This document shows, one piece after another, positions 1 to 6,613 of a DNA stretch of 7,212 nucleotides (positions are counted from its first letter, which is position 1; every line of letters starts with the position of its first letter). The notes below the pieces were generated by a model. That model was not told where the DNA came from, searched no databases, and saw only the letters and a program-made list of their open reading frames with translations. Made by a program: the position numbers and the translations under genes. This DNA comes from Desulfobacteraceae bacterium (lineage in GTDB: Bacteria > Desulfobacterota > DSM-4660 > Desulfatiglandales > B25-G16): NCBI GenBank assembly GCA_028572035.1, contig JAPVWE010000059.1:1-7212 (forward strand). The letters run 5' to 3'.

Positions 1-902
1 TTAGATACTGTTTTGCCATAATCGCCCTGCATCTTCTGGTACCTTTAGTGAGTTATGCTTCCGATTATGTGGGAATCAGTACCTCTCACTTTGTGTTCTA
101 TTTTCATTCCCAGGATGAAAGAATAATGAGATCCTTAATTGATCAGGCTGAGGGATTGAGAAGGGAAATTGTGGAGGATTTGGGCATTGACTTTGAGGAG
201 AGAACCAAGGTCTATCTTGCCCCCTCATCCAGGAAATTTCGAGAAATTCAACCAAGAGGGGAGATCTCCTCCTGGGCGGTGGGGGTGGCTTACCCCAGCT
301 TGAACCTGATAATCATGAAATCTCCCAGGGCAATTAAGAGGGGACATATCGATTTGAAAAAGGTCTTTAAACACGAGTTCTCACACATTGCCCTGGGTAG
401 AGCATTTAGGGGGAGGGAAAGGGTCCCCCGATGGTTGGATGAGGGATTGGCCATGTACGAATCCAGGGAATGGGATCTGTCCAGGGTTTCTACCATGACC
501 CGGGCAGTTCTCAGTGACTCACTTATCCCTCTTTCGGAGATAACCAGTTCCTTTCCCCAGGAGGCGGATAGGGCAGAGCTAGCCTACGCTGAAAGCTTTT
601 ACCTTATCTCTTTCCTGATAAGCCAATACGGTAAAGAGAACTTCCATCGATTTATCAAGGAATATAGTGGAGGCAAAGGATTGAAAGAAGTCCTGATGGG
701 GGTTTACGGTATTAGGTGGGAAGAATTAGAGAAAAGGTGGAGGAATTACCTCAAATTGAGGTTCAGCTGGATACCTATAATTAGCAGCACCACAACCCTG
801 TGGTTTCTGGTCACCCTTGTCTTTATCCTTGGTTATCTGAGGAAGAGGAAGGCAAGCAGGCTGAAGTTAGAGGAATGGGAGAAGGAAGAGGAGGAGGAGT
901 GA
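1..902 (+). CDS. Exported, membrane-anchored HExxH metallopeptidase (peptidase MA-like), 5' end outside the window
   Basis: The frame is open to the left edge (first full codon at 3), so the GTG at 48 is not the true start. The 15 codons before it read as hydrophobic (FAIIALHLLVPLVSYA) and, with the next residues, look like a signal peptide cleaved near SYA/SDY. Numbering from that GTG, the zinc motif HEFSH lies at 109-113, followed by WLDEGLA at 129-135, whose E132 is the likely third zinc ligand, as in gluzincins of the peptidase MA type. A helix AYAESFYLISFLISQYG at 179-195 is also typical of the family. A transmembrane segment covers about 245-264, then comes a basic patch (RKRK) and a Glu-rich tail. 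The product should be an extracytoplasmic protease anchored by its C-terminus; the substrate cannot be read. It lies 12 bp before the methyltransferase gene, probably in one transcript. The family call is firm; the function is open. Confidence 0.85.
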   Translation, partial: RYCFAIIALHLLVPLVSYASDYVGISTSHFVFYFHSQDERIMRSLIDQAEGLRREIVEDLGIDFEERTKVYLAPSSRKFREIQPRGEISSWAVGVAYPSLNLIIMKSPRAIKRGHIDLKKVFKHEFSHIALGRAFRGRERVPRWLDEGLAMYESREWDLSRVSTMTRAVLSDSLIPLSEITSSFPQEADRAELAYAESFYLISFLISQYGKENFHRFIKEYSGGKGLKEVLMGVYGIRWEELEKRWRNYLKLRFSWIPIISSTTTLWFLVTLVFILGYLRKRKASRLKLEEWEKEEEEE

Positions 903-907
903 AGGAG
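902..907 (+). promoter_or_regulatory. Strong ribosome binding site for the methyltransferase-corrinoid gene
   Basis: AAGGAG starts inside the stop codon of the peptidase gene and ends 7 bases before the ATG at 915. The GAG-rich codons for the upstream Glu tail make the whole stretch purine-rich. This fixes the start at 915 and suggests translational coupling of the two genes. Confidence 0.8.
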
Positions 908-914
908 ACGAAAC

Positions 915-2849
915 ATGATGACCCATAGGCAGAGGATGCTAATGGCGATGCGGGGTGAAATGCCCGACATACTTCCATACGTGCCTCGCATCGATCTTTG
1001 GTACAATGCAAATTCCGTTGCTGGCACTTTACCGAAGAAACACAAAGGACGAACCCAAGACGAGATCTCCCGGGCAGAAGGATGGGCCTTACACAAAATC
1101 GTACCTGAATATCTGAAAGTGCGTAAACCTGAACATAGCCTGCACCGGGCCATAGGGATTTACTCTTTGAAAGAACTTGTCTTTAGATGCAAGTTTTCTT
1201 CGGATGTAGACATTAAGGTCAATCGTGAGGGGGACGTTACTCATGTGGAATATCATACACCTGTGGGTATGGTGAGCACCGCCACCATATATACCGAGGA
1301 GATGAGAAAGGCCGGAGCCTCCATCACCTGGGTTAAGGAACACGTGATCAAAAAACCCGAAGATTACCGCGTGGTGGGATATATCTTTGAAAACCTGGAA
1401 TTGATCCCGGATTTTGATGATTTCATGAAATGGAAGAATGATATTGGGGAGGACGGGGTTGCTGCTACTCGTGGTTGCGGGCTAGGGGGCGCTTCTCCCA
1501 TGCATTTCATTCAAAAAGATTTTATAGATGCCACAGAATTTTATTATCACTATCATGACCACCAAAAAGAGATGCGAGCACTGGCCGGGATTATAGAAGA
1601 TTATTTTAATCAGGCGTTAAAGATTATTGCGGATTCCCCTGGAGAGGCAGTTTTGTGGGGCTCGAATTTTGACGACATGATTACCTATCCATCCCTATTC
1701 GAAAAAGAGATGTTGCCCTGGATCAGGAAGGCAGCTGATATCCTGGGCTCAAAAGGGAAAATTGTGATATGCCACTGCGATGGTGAGAACTTAGGATTAA
1801 TGGATTTGATCAGGGACTCCGGCATGGATGTGGCCGAGGCCGTTACCCCTTACCCCATGACCAAGGTAAAGATTGAAGAATACTACCAGAGGTGGAGCGA
1901 CAAATTGACTATCTGGGGTGGCATACCCGAGGTTTTGCTGATGGAAAAAACGGCAACAGACGAAGATCTTGAATGCTATCTGGATCACCTTTTCAAGGCT
2001 GTGGCACCGGGCAGGCGTTTTATTGTAGGGATTGGCGACACCACCCCAGCCCATGCCGTCTTTGACCGGCTGGTTCGGATAGGCGAACGTGTGGAAAAGG
2101 AGGGACGCCTACCACTTGAGGGGGGAGGAGCCCGTCCTATCTCTGAAGCTCAATTGGCCGAGGCAGCGGCTCGGGTTATACCTCAGCTCGTTGAGGATGA
2201 AGCCTTCAAGGTCATCCAGGACGACGTACTCAAAGGCAACCACATAGAGATAAAAAGACATGCCAAAGAAATGCTCGGCAAGGGCGTGAGTGCCAAAGAT
2301 GTTCTACACCGCGGCATGATCTCGGCCATGGAAGTGATTAGCGAGCAGTTTAAGGCAGGGGATGTATTCATCCCTGAGGTGCTCCTTTCTGCCCGGGCCA
2401 TGAACGAAGCGCTGCTGGTTTTAGAACCTTATCTTGCCAGTGAGAAAAAGGAGGTAAGGGGCAGGGTTCTAATAGGGACCGTCCAGGGGGATATGCACGA
2501 CATCGGGAAGAACATGGTGATTGCCATGTTGCGTGGGGTAGGCTTTGAGATCAAGGACATGGGGGTCAATGTACCAACGGAGAGAATAGTAGAGCAGGTC
2601 TCTAAGTACAAACCTGACATACTGGGATTATCTGCCCTTTTAACCACTACTATGCCGCAGATGAAAAAGGTTATCGATGCACTAAAGGACAGGGGCTTCA
2701 GAGAGAGGGTAAAAGTCATAATCGGCGGTGCCCCGGTCAATGAGAAATTCGCCAAGGCTATTGGGGCAGATGGATATGCACCGGATGCTGGTGAGGCTGT
2801 CGACTTGGTGAAGAAGTTGGTAAAAAAAGGATATGAGCAAGTTCTTTGA
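915..2849 (+). CDS. URO-D-type methyltransferase fused to a corrinoid-binding protein
   Basis: This 644-residue protein joins two modules. Residues 1 to about 395 are a uroporphyrinogen decarboxylase-fold methyltransferase (MtaA/MtbA/CmuA kin): opening MTHRQRMLMAMRGEMPD, CHCDG at 286-290, GGIPE at 335-339, and GIGDTTP at 372-378. After a linker, 428-510 is the helical cap of B12 proteins (GDVFIPEVLLSARAMNEAL at 482-500). Residues 515-640 are the Rossmann-type B12 domain with the base-off motif DMHDIG (H528 as lower cobalt ligand), LSALLTT at 572-578 and IGGAPV at 603-608. Chloromethane methyltransferase CmuA is a known protein of the same two-module order and similar size. The protein should move a methyl group to or from its own corrinoid; the methyl donor is not evident and no second methyltransferase or activating ATPase is next to it. 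It is cytoplasmic and co-directional with the upstream peptidase gene. A true haem-pathway HemE is unlikely because of the fused B12 module. Confidence 0.88.
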   Translation: MMTHRQRMLMAMRGEMPDILPYVPRIDLWYNANSVAGTLPKKHKGRTQDEISRAEGWALHKIVPEYLKVRKPEHSLHRAIGIYSLKELVFRCKFSSDVDIKVNREGDVTHVEYHTPVGMVSTATIYTEEMRKAGASITWVKEHVIKKPEDYRVVGYIFENLELIPDFDDFMKWKNDIGEDGVAATRGCGLGGASPMHFIQKDFIDATEFYYHYHDHQKEMRALAGIIEDYFNQALKIIADSPGEAVLWGSNFDDMITYPSLFEKEMLPWIRKAADILGSKGKIVICHCDGENLGLMDLIRDSGMDVAEAVTPYPMTKVKIEEYYQRWSDKLTIWGGIPEVLLMEKTATDEDLECYLDHLFKAVAPGRRFIVGIGDTTPAHAVFDRLVRIGERVEKEGRLPLEGGGARPISEAQLAEAAARVIPQLVEDEAFKVIQDDVLKGNHIEIKRHAKEMLGKGVSAKDVLHRGMISAMEVISEQFKAGDVFIPEVLLSARAMNEALLVLEPYLASEKKEVRGRVLIGTVQGDMHDIGKNMVIAMLRGVGFEIKDMGVNVPTERIVEQVSKYKPDILGLSALLTTTMPQMKKVIDALKDRGFRERVKVIIGGAPVNEKFAKAIGADGYAPDAGEAVDLVKKLVKKGYEQVL

Positions 2850-2864
2850 AAACTTCCTTTGAGA

Positions 2865-3470
2865 TCATGAAGCACAGGAGGATCGGTTGTCTATGGATGT
2901 TTTCAGGGTCATGCTATCTATATATTTGAGATCACCACCAAGGGGAATACCTAAGGCAATTCTTGTAACACTCACATCCTTTCCTTTCAATATATCGGCC
3001 AGATATGAAACGGTTGCCTCTCCTTCTACGCTAGGATTCATGGCCAGTATAACCTCCTTTATGTTTTCATTTCTCAGGCGTGACATGAGCTCGGCTATGC
3101 GTAGGTCTTCTACTCCGATACCATCGAGGGGGGAAAGAACACCCTGAAGAACATGATACCTACCCTTAAAGGCCCCTGATTTTTCAATGGCCAACTGGTC
3201 TCCAGGCCCCTCAACAACACAAAGGCCGCCATTTGCCCTTGTTTGATCGGTGCAGATGGGGCAGGGATCCTTATCGGTAAGATTGAAGCAGATAGAACAA
3301 AACCTGATCTTTTCTTTCACCTCCAAAAGACTCTGGGCGAGTCCTTGTGCAAGCTCTTTTGGACTCCTCAAGGTATAGAGGGCTAATCTCTCTGCTGATT
3401 TCTTCCCAATGCCAGGAAATTTACTGAATTGTTCAATCAATCTTCCCAGTGATGGCGGATAGATTCCCAT
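2865..3470 (-). CDS. recR: Recombination mediator protein RecR
   Basis: RecR works with RecF and RecO to load RecA on single-stranded gaps. At 201 residues it has normal length. A helix-hairpin-helix lies at 15-35 (FPGIGKKSAERLA). A four-Cys zinc site is formed by C58, C61, C70 and C73. The Toprim domain runs from about 82 to 175, with VVEGPGD at 85-91 and NPSVEGEAT at 145-153, and the conserved GIPLGGDLKYID follows at 174-185. The last residues (DNRSSCAS) are less typical than the body. The ATG at 3470 gives the family's usual N-terminus, but only a weak AGG lies upstream, inside a repeat word. It is downstream of ybaB with a 62-bp gap, the standard pairing. Its stop faces that of the methyltransferase gene 15 bp away, with no clear terminator between them. 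Confidence 0.96.
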   Translation of the reverse strand: MGIYPPSLGRLIEQFSKFPGIGKKSAERLALYTLRSPKELAQGLAQSLLEVKEKIRFCSICFNLTDKDPCPICTDQTRANGGLCVVEGPGDQLAIEKSGAFKGRYHVLQGVLSPLDGIGVEDLRIAELMSRLRNENIKEVILAMNPSVEGEATVSYLADILKGKDVSVTRIALGIPLGGDLKYIDSMTLKTSIDNRSSCAS

Positions 3471-3472
3471 TT

Positions 3473-3486
3473 AAGTGCCTAAAGTT
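3473..3486. repeat. GTGCCTRAA-family repeat word upstream of recR
   Basis: AAGTGCCTAAAGTT begins two bases before the recR start codon on the coding strand side. The same core occurs at 5671-5690 and, as GTGCCTGAA, around 6751-6780. Read on the minus strand it supplies TTTAGGCAC, the only Shine-Dalgarno-like AGG in front of recR. Confidence 0.5.
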
Positions 3487-3490
3487 ACAT

Positions 3491-3515
3491 GGGATATGTG
3501 ATATGCTCACATCCC
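3491..3515. repeat. Imperfect hairpin between ybaB and recR
   Basis: GGGATATGTGA (3491-3501) pairs with TCACATCCC (3507-3515) over nine base pairs, with a 2-base bulge and a 5-base loop. Further variants of the same words (CCCATATCTCATATT) follow up to the ybaB stop, so the 62-bp gap is mostly a degenerate repeat. It has no T-run and is unlikely to be a terminator. Confidence 0.5.
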
Positions 3516-3532
3516 AAATCCCATATCTCATA

Positions 3533-3853
3533 TTAAATCATGCCTGGTATCTTTATTCCGCCGGTCAACTTGGTCATCTCCTCAGTGACCATTTGCTTTG
3601 CCTGATAAAGGGCATCGTTAACCGCTGCCAAAATAAGATCCTCCAACATCTCAATATCATTTGCATCTACTACCTCGGGATCAATCTTTATAGAAACGAT
3701 CTCCTGTTTTCCATTTGACACAACGGTAACCATTCCACCTCCGGCCGATGTCTCAACTGTCTTTTCACCTAATTCCTCCTGAAGTTTTGCCATCTTCTCC
3801 TGAAGCTGTTGGGCTTTCTTGAGCAAATTACCCATATTAGGCATACCTTTCAT
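3533..3853 (-). CDS. ybaB: YbaB/EbfC family nucleoid-associated protein
   Basis: YbaB/EbfC proteins are small dimeric DNA-binding proteins of the nucleoid, nearly always next to recR. The 106-residue product has the family layout: MGNLLKKAQQLQEKMAKLQEEL-type N-terminal helix (about 7-28), GGGMVTV at 38-44, and IKIDPEVVD at 55-63, ending in a helix and GGIKIPGM. A longer frame begins at a TTG at 3856, but the ATG at 3853 is preferred because AAGGAGGT lies 8 bases before it. The gene is followed by recR. dnaX, which usually precedes this pair, is absent here; instead the lipoprotein gene ends 63 bp upstream. Confidence 0.94.
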   Translation of the reverse strand: MKGMPNMGNLLKKAQQLQEKMAKLQEELGEKTVETSAGGGMVTVVSNGKQEIVSIKIDPEVVDANDIEMLEDLILAAVNDALYQAKQMVTEEMTKLTGGIKIPGMI

Positions 3854-3860
3854 CAATTTG

Positions 3861-3868
3861 ACCTCCTT
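3861..3868 (-). promoter_or_regulatory. Ribosome binding site of ybaB
   Basis: AAGGAGGT on the minus strand, with its GGAGG core 8 bases before the ATG at 3853 and only 5 before the alternative TTG at 3856. It decides the start codon. Its first bases overlap the TAA (3867-3869) of an 11-codon frame that begins at the ATG within the upstream repeat. Confidence 0.85.
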
Positions 3869-3877
3869 ATATACGAA

Positions 3878-3910
3878 CGTTTGTTGTGTTTGTTGTGTTC
3901 ATTGTGTTGT
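3878..3910 (-). repeat. 9-nt tandem repeat upstream of ybaB
   Basis: On the minus strand the unit AACACAACA is repeated, preceded by a variant carrying ATG (ACAATGAAC). It is the same unit family as the arrays at 4029-4060 and at the argB start (6588-6625). Against the argB copy, 28 aligned bases match at 24 positions, including the ATG. Confidence 0.75.
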
Positions 3911-3916
3911 AGGGTT

Positions 3917-4219
3917 CTAACGTTCACCCTGTGGAGTAAAACATGTTATCACGATGGAGCACGTTGAAGATAATATATTTTTTAAGGCCTTATCCTGAGA
4001 GATAAAAGGTTTGCTCCACAGGGCAGGCAAACCCAAGAAACTCAACGAACTCAAGAAACTATTTCCCAAATGGTCCCCTGGGAGCTGAGCTTTCTGTTCT
4101 ATCCTGACGAGGGAAGAGGGTTTTTGGGGTAGAGTAGGGGGTCCTTTTCTGCCGCAACTTAGCAATACCATGAGAAGAGAGATTAGAAAAAAGAACCCTA
4201 TGAAAATCTTACCTTTCAT
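3917..4219 (-). CDS. LptM-like small lipoprotein with a C-terminus built from repeat DNA
   Basis: The N-terminus is a clear lipoprotein signal: MKGK, a hydrophobic run at 5-20 and lipobox LLSC with C22 as the lipidated residue. After it comes GRKGPPTLP, the CGxKGPLxxP signature of LptM (YifL)-like outer-membrane lipoproteins, which help LptD maturation in Enterobacteria. Such proteins are normally about 50-70 residues. Here the frame runs for 100, and everything after about residue 52 is encoded by repeats: residues 53-64 by a 9-nt tandem array read antisense, and about 66-97 by a 96-bp inverted-repeat element. The original stop has therefore probably been lost, and the tail is accidental. 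The ATG at 4219 overlaps the stop of the argH remnant (ATGA), with a GGAAGAG-type binding site upstream. The lipoprotein call is firm; whether the tail is tolerated is unknown. Confidence 0.75.
   Translation of the reverse strand: MKGKIFIGFFFLISLLMVLLSCGRKGPPTLPQKPSSLVRIEQKAQLPGDHLGNSFLSSLSFLGLPALWSKPFISQDKALKNILSSTCSIVITCFTPQGER
3928..4023. repeat. 96-bp inverted-repeat element inside the lipoprotein frame
   Basis: CCCTGTGGAG (3928-3937) and CTCCACAGGG (4014-4023) are perfect 10-bp inverted repeats. With one gap, similarity continues inward for about 15 more bases (AAA, then TTATC on each side). A CA dinucleotide flanks both outer ends (3926-3927 and 4024-4025), which could be a short target duplication or chance. 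It has no coding capacity of its own. Confidence 0.6.
4029..4060 (+). repeat. 9-nt tandem repeat in the lipoprotein frame
   Basis: About 3.5 units of a 9-nt motif: AAACCCAAG, then AAACTCAAC, then GAACTCAAG, then AAACT. It matches the AACNCAANN pattern of the arrays before ybaB and at the argB start, but lies in the opposite orientation relative to transcription. It encodes SFLSSLSFLG-type residues of the lipoprotein tail. Confidence 0.75.
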
Positions 4220-4386
4220 GATGTTAGCTCTTCCTTTGCCCTGGTTAATGCCCTCTTAACCATCTCAGGCCCGGTTCCTCCGCTACAATTCCTGCGCTTG
4301 ATACATGATATGGGATCCAGCCATCCGTAGACATCATCCTCAATAAGGGTGCTGAGGTCACTCAGGGTTAAGAGGTCTTTTTTCAT
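4216..4386 (-). pseudogene. argH: C-terminal remnant of argininosuccinate lyase (argH)
   Basis: A 56-codon frame begins at an ATG 2 bp after the argD stop. Its product contains LSDLSTLIEDDVYGWL (8-23) and RRNCSGGTGPEMVKRAL (31-47), then TRAKEEL. This matches the extreme C-terminus of ArgH, where the family has an L-x-x-L helix, a conserved DV(Y) and a GGT followed by a short final helix. ArgH is normally about 460 residues; its N-terminal and catalytic regions are absent, so the fragment cannot be an active lyase. The final TGA overlaps the lipoprotein ATG (ATGA), as expected if this is the untouched 3' end of a once full gene. argF and argG, usually between argD and argH in this kind of operon, are also absent. 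Either a deletion removed argF, argG and most of argH, or the contig joins two distant points. The homology is from memory of the family, without an alignment. Confidence 0.75.
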
Positions 4387-4388
4387 AT

Positions 4389-5576
4389 CTAAATTTCCTT
4401 GAATATCTCATCCAGGCAGTTGATTAATAGATCAATCTCTTCTTTTCCTATGATCAAAGGAGGGACAAACCTGAGAACTCTTTCCTGGACACAGTTTATT
4501 AAAAATCCTCTTTCCATACAGGTACTTACAATACCAGCTCCCTCTCTATCCAAGGATAACCCCAACATAAGCCCTAACCCCCTGACATCCTTGATAATGC
4601 TATGCTTTTGTTGAAGGTTAATTAGCTGATTCTTGAAGTAAGCCCCCATGTCTCTGGCCTTTTCAGTCCAGCCCTCATTCACAAGGCTTTTTACAACGGC
4701 CAGGGCACCTGCTGTGATCAGTGGTGTTCCCCCGAATGTTGTAGCGTGACTTCCGGGACCAAAGGCGTCAGCTAATTCCTCTATAGCCAGCATAGCACCT
4801 ATGGGCAGTCCATTGCCCAGGGCTTTGGCCAGGGTCATTATGTCAGGCGTTATTCCAAAATGTTGGTAAGCAAAGAGTCTTCCTGTTCTGCCCATACCGA
4901 CCTGTATCTCGTCCAATATGAAGAGAATATCATGCTCTCTGCAGATCTCTCTGACACCTTTAAGATAATCAGGATCAGGCAAAACCACGCCACCTTCACC
5001 CTGTATCGGCTCCAGCATTACAGCACAGACAGATCCATCTATTGCAGATCCTAGATTGCCCAGATCATTAAAAGGCACATATCTAAAGCCTTCAAGGAAG
5101 GGGTCAAAGCCCACTCTGATCTTTTCTTGACCTGTAGCTGAGAGGGTGGCCATTGTCCGGCCGTGAAATGAATTGTGCATGGTTATGATACTATGTCTTC
5201 CAGATCCAAATTTTTCCTTTGAGTAGCGTCTGGCCAATTTTATGGCTGCCTCGTTAGCCTCAGCACCACTGTTACAAAAGAATACCCTGTCTGCAAAGGA
5301 GTTCTCCACCAAGATCTGGGCAAGTTCTGTCTGAGGCTGGGTGTAAAAGAGGTTGGAGACATGGACGAGTTTCTTGGACTGCTGGTACAGGGCCTTGCTT
5401 ACTATAGGCGAGCTGTGTCCAAGGGCACAGACAGCTATTCCGCCAACAAAATCAATGTATTCCTTACCATTTTCATCCCATACCCGGCAGCCGTCTCCCT
5501 TAACCAGGGTGATAGGAAAGCGCTTGTATGTCTCAAACATGAATCTATCTGCCCTGTCTATAGTATTAGAGGTCAT
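4389..5576 (-). CDS. argD: Acetylornithine aminotransferase ArgD
   Basis: ArgD is the PLP enzyme that transaminates N-acetylglutamate semialdehyde to N-acetylornithine, and may also serve in lysine synthesis. The 395-residue product has full length and all class III aminotransferase marks: NSGAEANEAAIKLAR at 102-116, SFHGRT at 136-141, LDEIQVGMGRTG at 221-232 with D222 binding the PLP ring nitrogen, catalytic K251 in TLAKALGNGLPIGA, and TTFGGTPL at 279-286. The C-terminus RFVPPLIIGKEEID and a short final helix are normal, so the gene itself is intact although its downstream neighbour is truncated. The ATG at 5576 gives the usual start (MTSNTIDRADRFMFETYKRFP); the binding site in front is weak (GGGTG). 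It follows argB by 119 bp. Some family members act on succinylornithine or GABA, but the argB neighbour supports ArgD. Confidence 0.95.
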   Translation of the reverse strand: MTSNTIDRADRFMFETYKRFPITLVKGDGCRVWDENGKEYIDFVGGIAVCALGHSSPIVSKALYQQSKKLVHVSNLFYTQPQTELAQILVENSFADRVFFCNSGAEANEAAIKLARRYSKEKFGSGRHSIITMHNSFHGRTMATLSATGQEKIRVGFDPFLEGFRYVPFNDLGNLGSAIDGSVCAVMLEPIQGEGGVVLPDPDYLKGVREICREHDILFILDEIQVGMGRTGRLFAYQHFGITPDIMTLAKALGNGLPIGAMLAIEELADAFGPGSHATTFGGTPLITAGALAVVKSLVNEGWTEKARDMGAYFKNQLINLQQKHSIIKDVRGLGLMLGLSLDREGAGIVSTCMERGFLINCVQERVLRFVPPLIIGKEEIDLLINCLDEIFKEI

Positions 5577-5670
5577 AATTACACCCAGAGTTTAAAGTGA
5601 GCTAAGATGCTTAAATAGAGCCAAAATTATGGATAGGATTCCAAATGATCCATCAACTTCAGGTATCTTT

Positions 5671-5690
5671 GAATTTTAGGCACTTCAGGC
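5671..5690 (-). repeat. GTGCCTRAA-family repeat in the argB-argD gap
   Basis: On the minus strand this reads GCCTGAAGTGCCTAAAATTC, holding two tandem GCCTRAA words. The core GAAGTGCCTAAA matches the word before recR (3473-3486), and GCCTGAA matches the arms of the element upstream of argB. The rest of the 119-bp gap shows no gene and no convincing promoter. Confidence 0.5.
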
Positions 5691-5702
5691 AGTTATTAAC
5701 TG
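5690..5702. repeat. Perfect palindrome over the argB stop codon
   Basis: CAGTTATTAACTG is a 6-bp perfect inverted repeat around one central base, and it includes the argB TAA (5696-5698). There is no T-run beside it, so it is not an evident terminator; it may be chance. Confidence 0.4.
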
Positions 5703-6613
5703 AGAACTATCTCTGTTCCCACTCCTTCATCTGTAAATATCTCTAAAAGCAGGGCATGTTCCTCCCTGCCATCAATTATATGGACCTTTCCCACTCCACC
5801 TTTAAGGGCCTCAACACAGCACTGAAGCTTTGGTATCATCCCCTCCTTAATAACACCACGACCTATCATACGGTTAGCATCCTGAGCTGTAAGACTGCTG
5901 ACAAGACTGCCATCGCCATCAAGAACACCCTCGACATCTGTTAAAAGGACGAGCTTCTTGGCCTTGAGAGATGAGGCAATATGACCTGCTACAAGATCTG
6001 CATTAATATTGTATGTCTCATTGTCTTTGCCAACCCCAACAGGGGCAATGACAGGAGTAAATTGGTTACCGATGAGACTCTTTATTATCCGGCTGTTAAC
6101 AGAGACAACCTCACCCACCATACCAAGATCTATTATTTCCGGAGGGTTGTCAGGTTTAGCCCCTTTCTCATCAGGATTGGAGATAAACTGAAGCTTTCTG
6201 GCAGTTATGAGATGGCCGTCTTTACCTGAGAGGCCAACCGCCTGGCCACCATGTTGATTTATAGTTGCTACGATCTCTTTATTTACTTTACCTGCGAGAA
6301 CCATTTCAACTACATCCATAGTCTTCTCATCAGTAACCCTATGGCCGCCAACAAAACTCGATTCTATGGACATCTTACTCAAAAACTCCCCTATCTGAGG
6401 ACCGCCTCCATGGACTACCACCGGGTTGAGACCAACGTATTTCATGAGAACAATATCCAAGGCAAAGCCTTTCTTCAGTTTGGAATCAACCATTGCATGG
6501 CCACCATATTTGATGACCATTGTCTGTCTATTGAATTTTCTTATGTAAGGCAGGGCCTCAATCAGGATCCTTGCCCTGTCCACCCCGGTGTTTATTGTGT
6601 TTATCGTTTTCAT
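5696..6613 (-). CDS. argB: Acetylglutamate kinase ArgB
   Basis: ArgB phosphorylates N-acetylglutamate, the second and often controlling step of arginine synthesis. The 305-residue product shows the amino acid kinase fold: KYGGHAM at 35-41 (K35 phosphate-binding), VVHGGGPQIGEFL at 66-78, GLSGKDGHLI at 127-136, YNINADLVAGHIA at 201-213 and LLTDVEGV at 223-230. An N-terminal helix (LIEALPYIRKF) and the C-terminal pattern HALLLEIFTDEGVGTEI match hexameric kinases inhibited by arginine, such as those of Thermotoga and Pseudomonas; feedback inhibition is therefore likely. The first ten residues, MKTINTINTG, lie outside family similarity and are encoded by a 9-nt tandem repeat. There is no Shine-Dalgarno sequence before this ATG; the only alternative start nearby, GTG at 6583, lacks one too. 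argD follows. The enzyme call is firm, the exact start less so. Confidence 0.95.
   Translation of the reverse strand: MKTINTINTGVDRARILIEALPYIRKFNRQTMVIKYGGHAMVDSKLKKGFALDIVLMKYVGLNPVVVHGGGPQIGEFLSKMSIESSFVGGHRVTDEKTMDVVEMVLAGKVNKEIVATINQHGGQAVGLSGKDGHLITARKLQFISNPDEKGAKPDNPPEIIDLGMVGEVVSVNSRIIKSLIGNQFTPVIAPVGVGKDNETYNINADLVAGHIASSLKAKKLVLLTDVEGVLDGDGSLVSSLTAQDANRMIGRGVIKEGMIPKLQCCVEALKGGVGKVHIIDGREEHALLLEIFTDEGVGTEIVLS

Noticed and set aside
48..50. GTG as the start of the metallopeptidase gene
   Set aside because: The frame stays open to base 3 and the upstream codons encode a hydrophobic signal-peptide core; starting at 48 would delete the export signal.
833..1153. 106-codon open frame on the minus strand
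   Set aside because: It is antisense to the ends of two well-supported plus-strand genes, with biased composition and no recognisable motif.
2850..2864. Bidirectional terminator between the convergent genes
   Set aside because: Only a 5-bp AAGTT/AACTT pairing spans the gap, with no GC-rich stem or T-run.
3854..3856. TTG start for ybaB
   Set aside because: The ATG at 3853 has better spacing (8 bases) from AAGGAGGT; the TTG is only 5 bases away.
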